Assembly (NCBI GenBank): GCA_018302165.1 | Contig: JAGWAA010000003.1 | Coordinates: 1 to 37,714 of the forward strand | Reading direction: 5' to 3' | Source: Candidatus Woesearchaeota archaeon | Lineage (GTDB): Archaea > Nanobdellota > Nanobdellia > SCGC-AAA011-G17 > GW2011-AR17 | DNA: 37,714 nucleotides | In this document: positions 9,039-17,883 of the stretch, in pieces | Position numbering within the stretch: position 1 is the stretch's first letter | Layout: every line of letters starts with the position of its first letter | The notes under the pieces: generated by a model | Seen by the model: only the letters and a program-made list of their open reading frames with translations | The model's database searches: none | What the model was told of the DNA's origin: nothing | Position numbers and translations under genes: made by a program

Positions 9039-9587
9039 TTATTTATACCCAATCTTAGCAAGTTCTTTTATCAACAGGTCAACAGCTTCATGCAATTTAC
9101 TTTCAGATCGAGTTCCAGTACAAACAATTTTTCCGTTACTGAATAACAAGAATGTTGCACGAGTTCCAGGAAGTTTATACACAAGGCCAGGAAATTGCTC
9201 AGGTTCATATTCAGTGTTTGTTAATTGAACAGCTAAAGCGTTTAAATTCAAATCTAAACCAATAGACCCAGCAGCAACTAAATTTTGCACTGTAAATTTT
9301 GGTTGAACTGTAATTTTAACTTTAATCTTTTCAACATTTTTAATAATCATATCAATTGATTCTTTAACAATCTGCATGGACTTTGCTCCAGTACAAACTA
9401 TTTTTCCAGAACTAAATATCAACGCAGATGTTTTAGGTTCTTTAATTCTCATAACAAGCCCAGGAAACTGTTCTGGATTGTATTCAGTATTAGGTAATGC
9501 CTCTGCTAACTTCACTAAAGGAATAGGTCTTTCTAAACTAGAAGTTGCAACAATATTTACGATTTTGATTTCTTTCTTTGCTACCAT
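9039..9587 (-). CDS. tbp: TATA-box binding protein (TBP)
   Basis: General transcription factor that binds the TATA box and recruits TFB and RNA polymerase. About 182 aa, made of two direct repeats of the saddle fold: LPNTEYNPEQFPGLVMRI...SGKIVCTGAKS, then LTNTEYEPEQFPGLVYKL...NGKIVCTGTRS. A longer frame extends upstream to 9629, but the ATG at 9587 has GGAGG about 8 nt before it and gives the usual N-terminus MVAKKEIKIVNIVAT. Tandem TATA-like elements lie at about 9635-9656. The tail lacks the acidic extension of many archaeal TBPs. Three small membrane protein genes follow closely. Confidence 0.96.
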   Translation of the reverse strand: MVAKKEIKIVNIVATSSLERPIPLVKLAEALPNTEYNPEQFPGLVMRIKEPKTSALIFSSGKIVCTGAKSMQIVKESIDMIIKNVEKIKVKITVQPKFTVQNLVAAGSIGLDLNLNALAVQLTNTEYEPEQFPGLVYKLPGTRATFLLFSNGKIVCTGTRSESKLHEAVDLLIKELAKIGYK

Positions 9588-9676
9588 ATTATATCCTCCA
9601 AACTCTATTTTACATTTTTTAGTAATCAAAATTCCTTTATAAACCTATTTATAAACAACTTGTCTCTAATTGGAGA

Positions 9677-10105
9677 CTAAACAGAAGAAACATTATTACC
9701 AACAACTTTTTCAAGGGAATTAAAAGAATCATAATTACACATACTTAAATCAACTAATCCTCTCTTAAATGCCTCTTCAAAAAGTTCTAAATTTGACTCA
9801 ACTTTAAGGCTAAGACTAGCAATTTGTCTTATTAATCTTAAATTCGTATTTCGTAATTCTACAGCTCTACTTCTTGCAGTTTCAATCAGACTATTTCTAT
9901 CTAATGAATCATATAAAGTACCACAACACTCACAAGAATAATGATTTCCACTAACAATATCACCAGATACAATCAAAACATGATCATCCAATGGACACAA
10001 AGCTTGAACACAATCAGGACCAAATTTAGAATTAAAAGTCTTTTTAGACATTTGGTAAAATTCATCTACTGTACCATCAAAAAAATATACTCCTAATTTT
10101 CTCAT
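9677..10105 (-). CDS. Hypothetical protein with a Cys-rich possible zinc site
   Basis: 142 aa, not recognised. The N-terminal half has a cysteine/histidine cluster (C32, C37, H42, H55, C58, then C60-C61 in YSCECCGTLYDS) that could bind zinc. The second half is helical. No membrane segment. The start is 19 nt after the IleRS stop on the same strand, so it is likely co-transcribed with ileS. Confidence 0.6.
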   Translation of the reverse strand: MRKLGVYFFDGTVDEFYQMSKKTFNSKFGPDCVQALCPLDDHVLIVSGDIVSGNHYSCECCGTLYDSLDRNSLIETARSRAVELRNTNLRLIRQIASLSLKVESNLELFEEAFKRGLVDLSMCNYDSFNSLEKVVGNNVSSV

Positions 10106-10124
10106 AACAAATAAAATTATTCAT

Positions 10125-12971
10125 TTATTTATTAATTTTCTCAATCCCCAAAATAAATTTCTTTCCTTTAATATCCCCAACAACTGAAGAACCTTTATCT
10201 AAAGTCTCAGCACCAAAATTAATTTCTACAGTTCCACATCTCTCAGCAATCATATTCTTCCAACGTTTTAAATCAACTTCAAATTTCAAATACAACCTAA
10301 TTCTATCATTCCTATTCAACCCAGCATCTTTTCTCATTGATTGCACTTTTCTCATAATCTCTCTAGCAAATCCTTCTTCTTCTAAATCTTTAGTCATCGT
10401 CAAATCCAATTTAACAGAAATTTCTTTACCTTGACTATAATCAATAGTTTTAACATTCAATTGTTTTGAAATCAATCCAACAATTTCTTCATCCAAATTA
10501 ACATCACAAATAACATCCGCTTTTCCTAAAGGCCATTTCAATCCAACTTGTGCTTTATCTCTTTGTCCTAAACCCAGTTCAATAATTTTCATAACTCCAA
10601 CAAATTCTTTTTCAATTTCTTCATTAATTAATTTTTCATCATACTTTGGCCAAGTAGTCAAATGTACAGATTCTTCAGAAACAATATCAACACTTCTCAA
10701 AGATTGCCAGATACTTTCACAAAACAAAGGACAAATTGTTGCAAACATTTGTATAGCTTTCACATACACATCTTTCAAAGTATTATATACAATTCCAGGA
10801 CTCTCTAAAGATTTATCACGAGTCATTTTTATATAAACTCTAGAAATATCCAACAACAATTTTTCTAATTCAGTAATAGTTTCATCAAACTTGTATGCTT
10901 CAAACAAAAATGTAACCTTCTTAACAGCAGAATTCAACCTAGAAAGAATATATTTTTCTTCTATTCCAAGTTCTCCACTTTCTAAACCTTCAGAATTTTT
11001 TAATTGCAATAAATAGTTAGCCATATTCTGAAAGACAATCAAGTTTCTTTGTTTTTGTTTAATAGTCTCCCAATTGAAATTAATATTCTCTCCAGCAGTA
11101 GTCTCACAAATATAATATCTCAAAATATCCGAGGAAAATTTATCCACAACTTCATATGGCGAGATAATATTCCCTAATGATTTAGACATTTTCGTGCCCT
11201 CAAAATCAAAAATCATCCCATGATTATAAGCTCCTACATAACAAGGCTTCTTGAACATGATTGCAGAACATATTTGCAACATACTAAACCATAATCTAGT
11301 TTGCTCAGTAGCTTCTAAGATCAAATCCGCAGGAAAATATTTTTCAAACAAATCCTTTTTGTCCGGATAATACAAACAATTCCATGAAACTGTCCCTGAA
11401 TCCAACCAAACATCTAATACATCTAGAATTCTTTCAATAATCTTACCACATTTTGAACATTTAATTTTAACTTCATCAATCCATGGCTTATGCAAATCAT
11501 CAGGCAAATCATCAATAGCTTTTTCTTTTAGTTCATCCTTACTACCAATCACTTCAACATACCCACATGAACATTCCCAAATTGGTGCTGGTGTTCCCCA
11601 AAACCTCTGCCTAGTAACTCCATTATCTCTCAAATTTGAAATCCAAGATTCATAACTATCTTTTGAACTCTTTGGTTCCCATTTTATTTTTTTATTATAC
11701 TCTAAAATTTCTGGGATTAAATCTTCAATCTTCAAAAACCATTGTTCAGTTGTTCTGAATACAATAGGATTATGACATCTCCAACAGTGTGCATATTCGT
11801 GCTCAACTTCAGTTTCAGTAATCAAACAACCATTATTTTTAAAATATTCAATAAACTTTTTATCATCCTTCTTTGCAACCCAGCCATTAAATTTTCCACT
11901 AGTCAAAACACCTTTTTCATCTAAAGAATTAAACGCTTCAATATTATATGCTCTTCCAACTTCATAATCTTCAGGCCCACAACCAGGAGCACAATGAACT
12001 AATCCACTTCCAGCAGAAGTATCAACATATTGTTTTGATAATAAAACTGTATGCACATTAGGACACCTTTTTTTCAAATCAGCATACTCTTTTTTCAATT
12101 CTTCATGCAATGGATGCTCATAACTTAACCCTTCTAACTTCTCTCCTAAAAAAGTTTCTAAGGTTTCAAATTTATAACCTAATAATCCTGTAATGAAAAC
12201 AAACGCCAAATCTTTTGCAACTATCCAAACTTCTTTTCCTTTTTCAGTTTCAACCTCAGCTTTAACATAATACAAATCTGGGTTTACCATAACAGCTAAA
12301 TTATATAAAATCGTCCACGGAGTCGTTGTCCAAATTACTAAATATTCATTTTGTTTCTTATTCACTTTAAATTTTAAAAAAATAGAATCTTCCTTCAGGG
12401 TTTCATACTCTAATTCATGCTTTGCTAACGAAGTCTCACAAGAACCACACCAAGACATAACTTTTTTTCCTTTGTATAATCTTTTTTGCTTCCAAGCTTC
12501 TTTGAATAACAACCATTCTCCACTAATGAAATCATTTGTGATTGGCATGTACGCATTTTCAAAATCCATCCAGATACCAAGCCTCAATAAATCTAGATTC
12601 ATTTGTTTTGCTCCATTAAAAGAAAACTCTTTACACCTTATAGCAAACTTATCTAATCCAAAATTAATGATAGCATCCTTATCTTTAAGATTCATATCTT
12701 TTTGAACTTTATTTTCTGTAGGCAAACCATGCATATCATACCCAGCTCTATCCCAAACATCATAACCTTTCAATCTAAAGTATCTCATAGCAATATCTTT
12801 CATGCTATTATTCCATGCATGCCCAATATGCAATTTACCAGAAGTATAAGGCGGCCCTTGCAAGAAATAAAATTTCTTTCCTTTAGCATTATTTTTCTTT
12901 GATTTCAGATAAATATCATTATCTTCCCAAAACTTCAACATATCTTCTTCAATTTTCTTAAAGTCCTGCAT
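10125..12971 (-). CDS. ileS: Isoleucyl-tRNA synthetase
   Basis: Charges tRNA-Ile, class Ia synthetase, 948 aa, cytosolic. HIGH appears in GPPYTSGKLHIGHAWNNS (about residues 39-56) and KMSKS in TKMSKSLGNIISP (about 594). Between them lies the CP1 editing insertion (VIWTTTPWTI, then SAGSGLVHCAPGCGPEDYE). Cysteine pairs in CWRCH, ECSCGYVEV and KCSKCGK look like zinc-binding knots. The anticodon-binding domain follows KMSKS. The length is a little short for archaeal/eukaryote-like IleRS because the C-terminal region is trimmed. A TATA element on the minus strand lies at about 13027-13038. Confidence 0.97.
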   Translation of the reverse strand: MQDFKKIEEDMLKFWEDNDIYLKSKKNNAKGKKFYFLQGPPYTSGKLHIGHAWNNSMKDIAMRYFRLKGYDVWDRAGYDMHGLPTENKVQKDMNLKDKDAIINFGLDKFAIRCKEFSFNGAKQMNLDLLRLGIWMDFENAYMPITNDFISGEWLLFKEAWKQKRLYKGKKVMSWCGSCETSLAKHELEYETLKEDSIFLKFKVNKKQNEYLVIWTTTPWTILYNLAVMVNPDLYYVKAEVETEKGKEVWIVAKDLAFVFITGLLGYKFETLETFLGEKLEGLSYEHPLHEELKKEYADLKKRCPNVHTVLLSKQYVDTSAGSGLVHCAPGCGPEDYEVGRAYNIEAFNSLDEKGVLTSGKFNGWVAKKDDKKFIEYFKNNGCLITETEVEHEYAHCWRCHNPIVFRTTEQWFLKIEDLIPEILEYNKKIKWEPKSSKDSYESWISNLRDNGVTRQRFWGTPAPIWECSCGYVEVIGSKDELKEKAIDDLPDDLHKPWIDEVKIKCSKCGKIIERILDVLDVWLDSGTVSWNCLYYPDKKDLFEKYFPADLILEATEQTRLWFSMLQICSAIMFKKPCYVGAYNHGMIFDFEGTKMSKSLGNIISPYEVVDKFSSDILRYYICETTAGENINFNWETIKQKQRNLIVFQNMANYLLQLKNSEGLESGELGIEEKYILSRLNSAVKKVTFLFEAYKFDETITELEKLLLDISRVYIKMTRDKSLESPGIVYNTLKDVYVKAIQMFATICPLFCESIWQSLRSVDIVSEESVHLTTWPKYDEKLINEEIEKEFVGVMKIIELGLGQRDKAQVGLKWPLGKADVICDVNLDEEIVGLISKQLNVKTIDYSQGKEISVKLDLTMTKDLEEEGFAREIMRKVQSMRKDAGLNRNDRIRLYLKFEVDLKRWKNMIAERCGTVEINFGAETLDKGSSVVGDIKGKKFILGIEKINK

Positions 12972-13095
12972 ATCAACAAAAAACTTCCCAGTTGTTTAAA
13001 TAATTTGCCCAAAATAGCAACTCTAAAATATATACCAAAAGGTTTATAAAGAATCTTCTTACCTAATTTATATTAGAGGTGATAGGAATTGATAA

Positions 13096-13395
13096 ATGGA
13101 AGATATTATAGACAAACCGATGCTGGTTATGCAAATACGACCAGAGTTTTCTGTAGTTTACAAAGCAAATCCTAAACTTAAATTAAAAAAAGAATTTATA
13201 AAATCAAAAAAAGAATTCACTGATTATCTTACTAAAACCGCTAAAAACTGGAAAGAAGGAGATTATTTCTTAAGATCTGGTCTTGGTCCATTTGCAGCAT
13301 TCAACGTTAAAAAAGGCGGAAAAATAACTTTATACAAAGAAAACAAAAATAAAATCCCCTACTTATGTAACTTTATACAAAGAAAACAAAAATAA
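13096..13395 (+). CDS. Hypothetical small protein, 3' end altered by a 43-bp tandem duplication
   Basis: 99 aa as written, not recognised. It is basic and soluble, with the core MLVMQIRPEFSVVYKANP and an F-L-R-S-G-L-G-P-F-A-A-F segment. A GAGGTGAT element lies upstream at 13075-13082, 13 nt before the ATG. The 43-bp duplication at 13326-13411 shifts the frame after YLC and ends the protein early. Removing one copy gives an ending YLCWGVFKK with its stop at 13430-13432, which would overlap the next gene's ATG (ATGA). The unduplicated form is therefore likely the original. Confidence 0.65.
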   Translation: MEDIIDKPMLVMQIRPEFSVVYKANPKLKLKKEFIKSKKEFTDYLTKTAKNWKEGDYFLRSGLGPFAAFNVKKGGKITLYKENKNKIPYLCNFIQRKQK

Positions 13396-13411
13396 AATCC
13401 CCTACTTATGT
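13326..13411 (+). repeat. Perfect 43-bp tandem duplication
   Basis: Copies at 13326-13368 and 13369-13411 are identical (each begins AACTTTATACAAAG and ends CCTACTTATGT). 43 is not a multiple of three, so it disrupts the end of the small gene it lies in. Confidence 0.97.
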
Positions 13412-13428
13412 TGGGGCGTTTTTAAAAA

Positions 13429-13803
13429 ATGAAATTATTAAATTTTAATTTTGAAAATATGAAATTGTACCATGTAGTTTTTGCAGGCTTAGGTACTTTA
13501 GGTGACATATTAAGCAGAGAAGAATATAATAATCCCAAATTAGAACACTATCTCCATTCATATGGTTCAGATGTAACAGTCCCATTTGGATTATATTTTG
13601 TAACAAGAGCATATGGAGCTTCAAAAAAAGCTACACTATTAACTTGGGGAACATTAGCAACTTTATCAGAGTTAGCAGAAATAGGTTCAGAAACAGGAGT
13701 ATTCGATCCAAAAGACTTTCTAGCATTTGCCACAGGTTTTAGCCTAGCCTTAGGAATAGAAAAAATTTTCGAACCTAAAAAAGAGTCACCAAAACCCTTA
13801 TAA
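13429..13803 (+). CDS. Small multi-pass membrane protein (VanZ-like layout)
   Basis: 124 aa. Three to four hydrophobic segments (about 14-25, 47-62, 68-80, 95-112). The last part reads DPKDFLAFATGFSLALGIEK, an arrangement of acidic pair plus glycine-rich helix that recalls VanZ-like proteins, but the similarity is too weak for a name. If the upstream 43-bp duplication is removed, its ATG overlaps the stop of the preceding gene by 4 nt, suggesting a two-gene unit. Confidence 0.6.
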   Translation: MKLLNFNFENMKLYHVVFAGLGTLGDILSREEYNNPKLEHYLHSYGSDVTVPFGLYFVTRAYGASKKATLLTWGTLATLSELAEIGSETGVFDPKDFLAFATGFSLALGIEKIFEPKKESPKPL

Positions 13804-13853
13804 ACATAATAAAACCTATTTTTAGCAATTAAATTAAGGAGTTAAATGAAAAA

Positions 13854-14165
13854 ATGATGAATGACAGATTTAGAAAACCCGTAGAACAGGGAGACGAAAT
13901 AGAAGTTACTATTGAGAGTACTGGAGCAAAAGGCGATGGTATCGCTAAAGTAAATAACTTTGTAGTTATTGTTCCAGGTGTTAAACAAGGAGATGTAGTT
14001 AAAGTCAAGATTACAAGAGTCCTAAAGAAAATGGCTTTCGCAGAAGTTGTTGGCGAAGGTTCAGGCAAATCAGAAGAATCATATTCTGAATCCGAAGAAG
14101 AAGCAGAATCAAACGAAGAAAGTTCAGATGAAGAAGCTTTAGAAGAAGACGAAGAAGAACAATAG
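13854..14165 (+). CDS. TRAM-domain RNA-binding protein with acidic tail
   Basis: Single TRAM domain protein, 103 aa. Archaeal TRAM proteins bind RNA and some act as RNA chaperones. The OB-like fold covers residues 8-67: VEQGDEIEVTIESTGAKGDG, then VVIVPGVKQGDVVKVKITRV and FAEVVGEG. The last 35 residues are almost only Glu, Ser and Asp, an unusual acidic extension. AAGGAG lies at 13836-13841. The nearest ATG (13846) opens a three-codon frame (M-K-K-stop) whose TGA overlaps the TRAM start; one more A in the run would fuse them into MKKMMNDRF. An indel in that A-run is possible. Confidence 0.85.
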   Translation: MMNDRFRKPVEQGDEIEVTIESTGAKGDGIAKVNNFVVIVPGVKQGDVVKVKITRVLKKMAFAEVVGEGSGKSEESYSESEEEAESNEESSDEEALEEDEEEQ

Positions 14166-14207
14166 ATTATCTAAAAACTTATAAATAATTTTCTTTTTTA
14201 TTAATTT

Positions 14208-15130
14208 ATGACAGATTCTACAATTTGGACAGAAAAATATCGACCCCAAACTTTTGAGGACATTAAAGGCCAAAAAAAAATAGTTGAAAGAATAAAAGCA
14301 TTTGTAGATCAACGAAATATGCCCCATATTCTTCTTGCTGGACCCGCAGGGGTTGGTAAATCAACAATTGCATTAGTTATAGCAAAAGAACTTTTTAAAG
14401 AAACTTGGAAAAATAATTTTTTAGAATTAAACGCATCTGATGACAGAGGGATTGATGTTGTTAGAAACACAATTAAAGAATTTGCAAAAACAAGAGCTTT
14501 AGGAAATGTTCCATTCAAAATTATTTTCTTAGATGAATGTGACTCTTTAACCAAAGAAGCCCAACAAGCACTTCGTAGGACTATGGAAAACTTTGTTACT
14601 TCTACTAGATTTGTTTTATCCTGTAACTATAGCAGTAAAATAATAGATCCAATTCAAAGTAGATGCACAGTTTTTAGATTCAAACCATTAACAAAAGAAG
14701 ATATTGAAGATTATGTAATGAAAATTGCAACCACAGAAAATCTTAATGTAATATTAGCCATGGTGATGTTAGAAAAATAACAAACGTCTTACAAAGTTGT
14801 TCTTCAATTGATCACAACATCACTGAAAATTTGGTTTATTCATTAGTTTCCGCGGCAGAACCAAAAGAAATTCAAGATATTTTATTATTAGCAATTAACA
14901 AAAGATTCATCCAATCAAGAGGTTTATTACTAGACACAATGCTTAAACATGGTTTATCAGGTTTAGATATCCTAAAACAAATTCAAAAAGAAACTATGGA
15001 AATAGATTCCATCTCTGATGAAAAAAGAATCGAATTATTAGATAAATGTGGAGAGATAGAATTTAGAATGGTTGAAGGCGCAGATGAATTCATACAACTA
15101 GAAGCATTATTAGCTTACTTTGCAAAATGA
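14208..15130 (+). CDS. rfcS: Replication factor C small subunit, frame broken by an internal deletion
   Basis: Clamp loader small subunit (AAA+), loads PCNA with RfcL. The N-terminal frame (14208-14780) has the RFC box EKYRPQTFEDIKGQ, Walker A AGPAGVGKST (about 47-56), Walker B FLDECDSL (DEAD-like variant) and sensor 1/SRC motif in LSCNYSSKIIDPIQSRC. After LNV (about 14749) the frame is lost and the protein continues in another frame from about 14750 as NISHGDVRKITNVLQ (sensor 2), through the collar domain to 15130. About nine residues usually found between these parts are missing, with a frame change. TATA at 14178-14188 gives a leaderless ATG. The stop overlaps the next ATG by 4 nt. Confidence 0.93.
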
Positions 15131-15351
15131 CATACACAATAGAAGTTCATCGTGAAGAAAAAGGATATTATTTAGAAATTAATAGAAATCCTAAATCAAA
15201 TGGAACAAAAAATAGAATCATTAAAGCTAATAGTTTAGATGACCTTGCAACAATATTATCAACAGAAACTATCAAAGCCCCAACGATATTTCAAATTAAA
15301 TACTTTGATGGTATATCCAAACGTGACCTGCGAAGCAGAATATATAAATAA
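15127..15351 (+). CDS. Hypothetical protein coupled between rfcS and rfcL
   Basis: 74 aa, not recognised. Its ATG overlaps the rfcS stop (ATGA) and its stop ends two bases before the rfcL ATG, so it is translated as part of the clamp-loader unit. Sequence features: an N-terminal beta-like stretch (YTIEVHREEKGYYLEINR) and a basic C-terminus (KRDLRSRIYK). No known motif. Confidence 0.65.
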   Translation: MTYTIEVHREEKGYYLEINRNPKSNGTKNRIIKANSLDDLATILSTETIKAPTIFQIKYFDGISKRDLRSRIYK

Positions 15352-15353
15352 TC

Positions 15354-16443
15354 ATGAATCCTTGGACCAAAAAATATATCCCAAAATTTACCAGAGAAAT
15401 TATTGGACAAGAAGCATCAATAATTAAAATAAAACAATCTCTGAATTTAAAAAAACCTTTCTTTTGAAGTTAATGCTTCTGATACAAGAAACAAAGAAGG
15501 TATTCAAAACCTCCTAGGCAGTTCAATGCAACAACAAAGCCTTTTTTCAAAAGGAAAATTAATATTAGTTGATGATATCGACGCCCTTTCAGGGACCAAA
15601 GATCGTGGAGGTCTAGGTGCAATTGAAGAATTAATCACAAAACCAAAACATCTAACCTTTTTAACTTGCATAGATCCTTGGGAGGATAAATTTTCAAAAC
15701 TCAGAAAAAAATGTATTTTGATAGAATTCCAATCATTAAAAAGAGATTCAATAATTAATCATTTAAAAAAAATATGTGAAGAAGAAAAAGTAAATTATAC
15801 TGAAAAAGACTTACAAGAAATAGCAAAATTAAGCAAAGGCGATTTAAGAGCCGCAATTAATGATCTCCAAGCATTCAGTATCACAAAAACTATTTCAACA
15901 GAGGATAAATCAGAAAGAGATAAAGAAGAAGATTTAATTTTTTGTTTAAGAAAAATTTTAAAAAGTAAAAAATGGAATGAAACCATAAATATTTTTGATA
16001 AAACAAATGAAGATCTAAATGAATGCATGCTATGGTTGGATGAGAATCTCCCAAAAGAATATTCTTCTGAAGATTTAAAAAAAGCTTATGAAAAACTTTC
16101 AAGAGCAGATGTATTTCAAGGTAGAATAAGAAGATGGCAATATTGGAGATATTTAGTTTACATAAATATTCTAATTACCTCAGGCATTGCAATTTCAAAA
16201 AAAGAAACAAATCCTGAAACTCCAGAATATACTAGAACTTCAAGGATATTAAAACTCTGGATGGCAAAAGTTAGAAATGCAAAGAAGAAATCCATTTCAG
16301 AAAAAATTGCAACAGTAACACACACCTCAAAACATCGCGCATTAAAAGATACTTACCCATACTTACGTAAGATTTTACAAAATCCTGAGGTTATAAAAGA
16401 ATTAGAACTAGACGAAGAAGAAATTGAATGGCTTAGGAAGTAA
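15354..16443 (+). CDS. rfcL: Replication factor C large subunit, Walker A segment missing
   Basis: Clamp loader large subunit. The first frame (15354-15467) encodes MNPWTKKYIPKFTREIIGQE and stops after LNLKKPFF. The second frame, open from about 15463, starts FEVNASDTRNKEGI and continues with Walker B-like LILVDDIDALSG, the RKKCILIEF strand (SRC region degenerate), GDLRAAINDLQ (sensor 2) and a C-terminal domain to WLRK at 16443. The roughly 25 residues between KKP and EVNASD, which carry the P-loop GxxGxGKT in all family members, are absent, with a frame change. No P-loop exists in any frame here. As written, the subunit cannot bind ATP. Confidence 0.92.
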
Positions 16444-16972
16444 TTAAAATTAATTGTTTAACTCTATCCATCCTCAATTCAATAATAGATTCTTGTAATT
16501 CTTTAATCTTAAAAAATACAAACCTTTTATCATTATCTTCTAATTGTTCATAAAAAGGTTGAATCTGTCCATAATAAATTTCTGCAAAATCTAATTTATT
16601 TTTTAGAACAGCATTATCACATTTGTTTAACAATTCAACAATTTTAACCCAAGGATCTATTTCATCAAAATCAACTTTTGGTACTTCAACAGTTCTCAAA
16701 TAAGCTTTAGGCGAAACGTCTTTAGGTACAGGAACTTCTATTTCAATAAACTTAGGAACTTTTTTTAATTGTTTTTCTTTATACTTTGGAATATTCCTTA
16801 ATTTTTTTCGAGATATTTTAATCACACTCTTCATAGATATTTTAGGTTTAGGAGCAACACCAGCCAAATAATCAACACTACTTTTATTTAATTTAATTAA
16901 ATCTTTAGCAGGAACAGAATAATTTTTCATAAACTTTTGTTGAAATTTTGAAACTGCATCCTTTGAAATCAT
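16433..16972 (-). CDS. Hypothetical protein, basic linker plus helical C-terminus
   Basis: 179 aa, not recognised. Residues 45-100 are rich in Lys, Pro and Val (KVPKFIEIEVPVPKDVSPKA) and probably extended. Residues 105-175 form a helical unit (AEIYYGQIQPFYEQLEDNDKRFVFFKIKELQ) reminiscent of the small helical domains seen in DPANN surface or type IV pilus-associated proteins, but this is only a resemblance. It converges on rfcL with an 11-bp 3' overlap. Confidence 0.6.
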   Translation of the reverse strand: MISKDAVSKFQQKFMKNYSVPAKDLIKLNKSSVDYLAGVAPKPKISMKSVIKISRKKLRNIPKYKEKQLKKVPKFIEIEVPVPKDVSPKAYLRTVEVPKVDFDEIDPWVKIVELLNKCDNAVLKNKLDFAEIYYGQIQPFYEQLEDNDKRFVFFKIKELQESIIELRMDRVKQLILITS

Positions 16973-17008
16973 ACTCTTATTAAAACAAAAATAATATATA
17001 AATATATC

Positions 17009-17851
17009 TTAAAATTTCATAGAGTTCAATCTTTTAATTCTATCATCAGTTGAAGGATGAGTACTTAACATAGACATAAAACCTTTCCAACTAAAAGGAT
17101 TCACAATAAACAAAGACGCACCAGCAGAAGATTCATTAGTGAAAGGATGTTCCTTAACGCCAGATTCCAATTTTTTTAATGCTGAAGAAAGTCCTTTAGA
17201 ATCTTTTAAAATTTTAGCCGCACTTTCATCAGCCAAATATTCCCTGCTTCTCGAAATAGCCATCTGGATTAAGAAAGCCATTATTGGTGTAATAATTCCC
17301 AAAACTAATAACCCTAACAATCCTCCTCCATTATCATCATCACCACCACCAAGAATTGTACTCCATCTCGCCATAGCACCAACGAATGAAATAACACCAG
17401 CAATTGTAGCTGCAATTGTAGCCACTAAAATATCTCTATTTTTTACATGTGAAATTTCATGAGCAATAACCCCTTTCAATTCCTCTTTATCTAATAATTC
17501 CATTATACCAGTCGTCACAGCAACAGCAGCATGTTTCGGATTCCTTCCAGTAGCGAATGCATTTGGATTAGCAGATGTAACTATGTAAACTTTAGGCTTT
17601 GGAATATTCGCCAATTTTGCAATCTCAGAAACTAACTCATGCAACTCTGGATACTTACTTTTTTCAGCAAGCTTGGCTTTATACATCCACAAAACAATTT
17701 TATCCGAATAGAAATATGAAACAAAATTCATTAATAATGCAAATATAAAACCAATAATTAATCCATAAGGACCAAATAAATATCCAATACCTAATAATAT
17801 TCCAGTTAGTAACCCTAAAAATATTACAGTCTTAAAAGAGTTAAAATTCAT
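17009..17851 (-). CDS. htpX: HtpX-type membrane zinc metalloprotease
   Basis: M48 family membrane protease for quality control of membrane proteins, 280 aa. Two N-terminal transmembrane segments (about 8-50), zinc motif HEISH in VIAHEISHVKNRDI (about 129-142), two further transmembrane segments (145-170 and 180-200), and the third zinc ligand Glu in SREYLADESAA (about 206). The NPNAFATG segment before the zinc motif is characteristic. Length matches the family. It is followed by an unknown gene and preceded by a NodB-like lipoprotein gene on the same strand. Confidence 0.93.
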   Translation of the reverse strand: MNFNSFKTVIFLGLLTGILLGIGYLFGPYGLIIGFIFALLMNFVSYFYSDKIVLWMYKAKLAEKSKYPELHELVSEIAKLANIPKPKVYIVTSANPNAFATGRNPKHAAVAVTTGIMELLDKEELKGVIAHEISHVKNRDILVATIAATIAGVISFVGAMARWSTILGGGDDDNGGGLLGLLVLGIITPIMAFLIQMAISRSREYLADESAAKILKDSKGLSSALKKLESGVKEHPFTNESSAGASLFIVNPFSWKGFMSMLSTHPSTDDRIKRLNSMKF

Positions 17852-17883
17852 AGTTTAAATAGAAAAATCTCAATTTAAAAACT

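Noticed and set aside
15354..15467. Separate 37-aa protein upstream of rfcL
   Set aside because: Its sequence is the ordinary N-terminus of the RFC large subunit (GQE segment), so it is a fragment of the broken gene.
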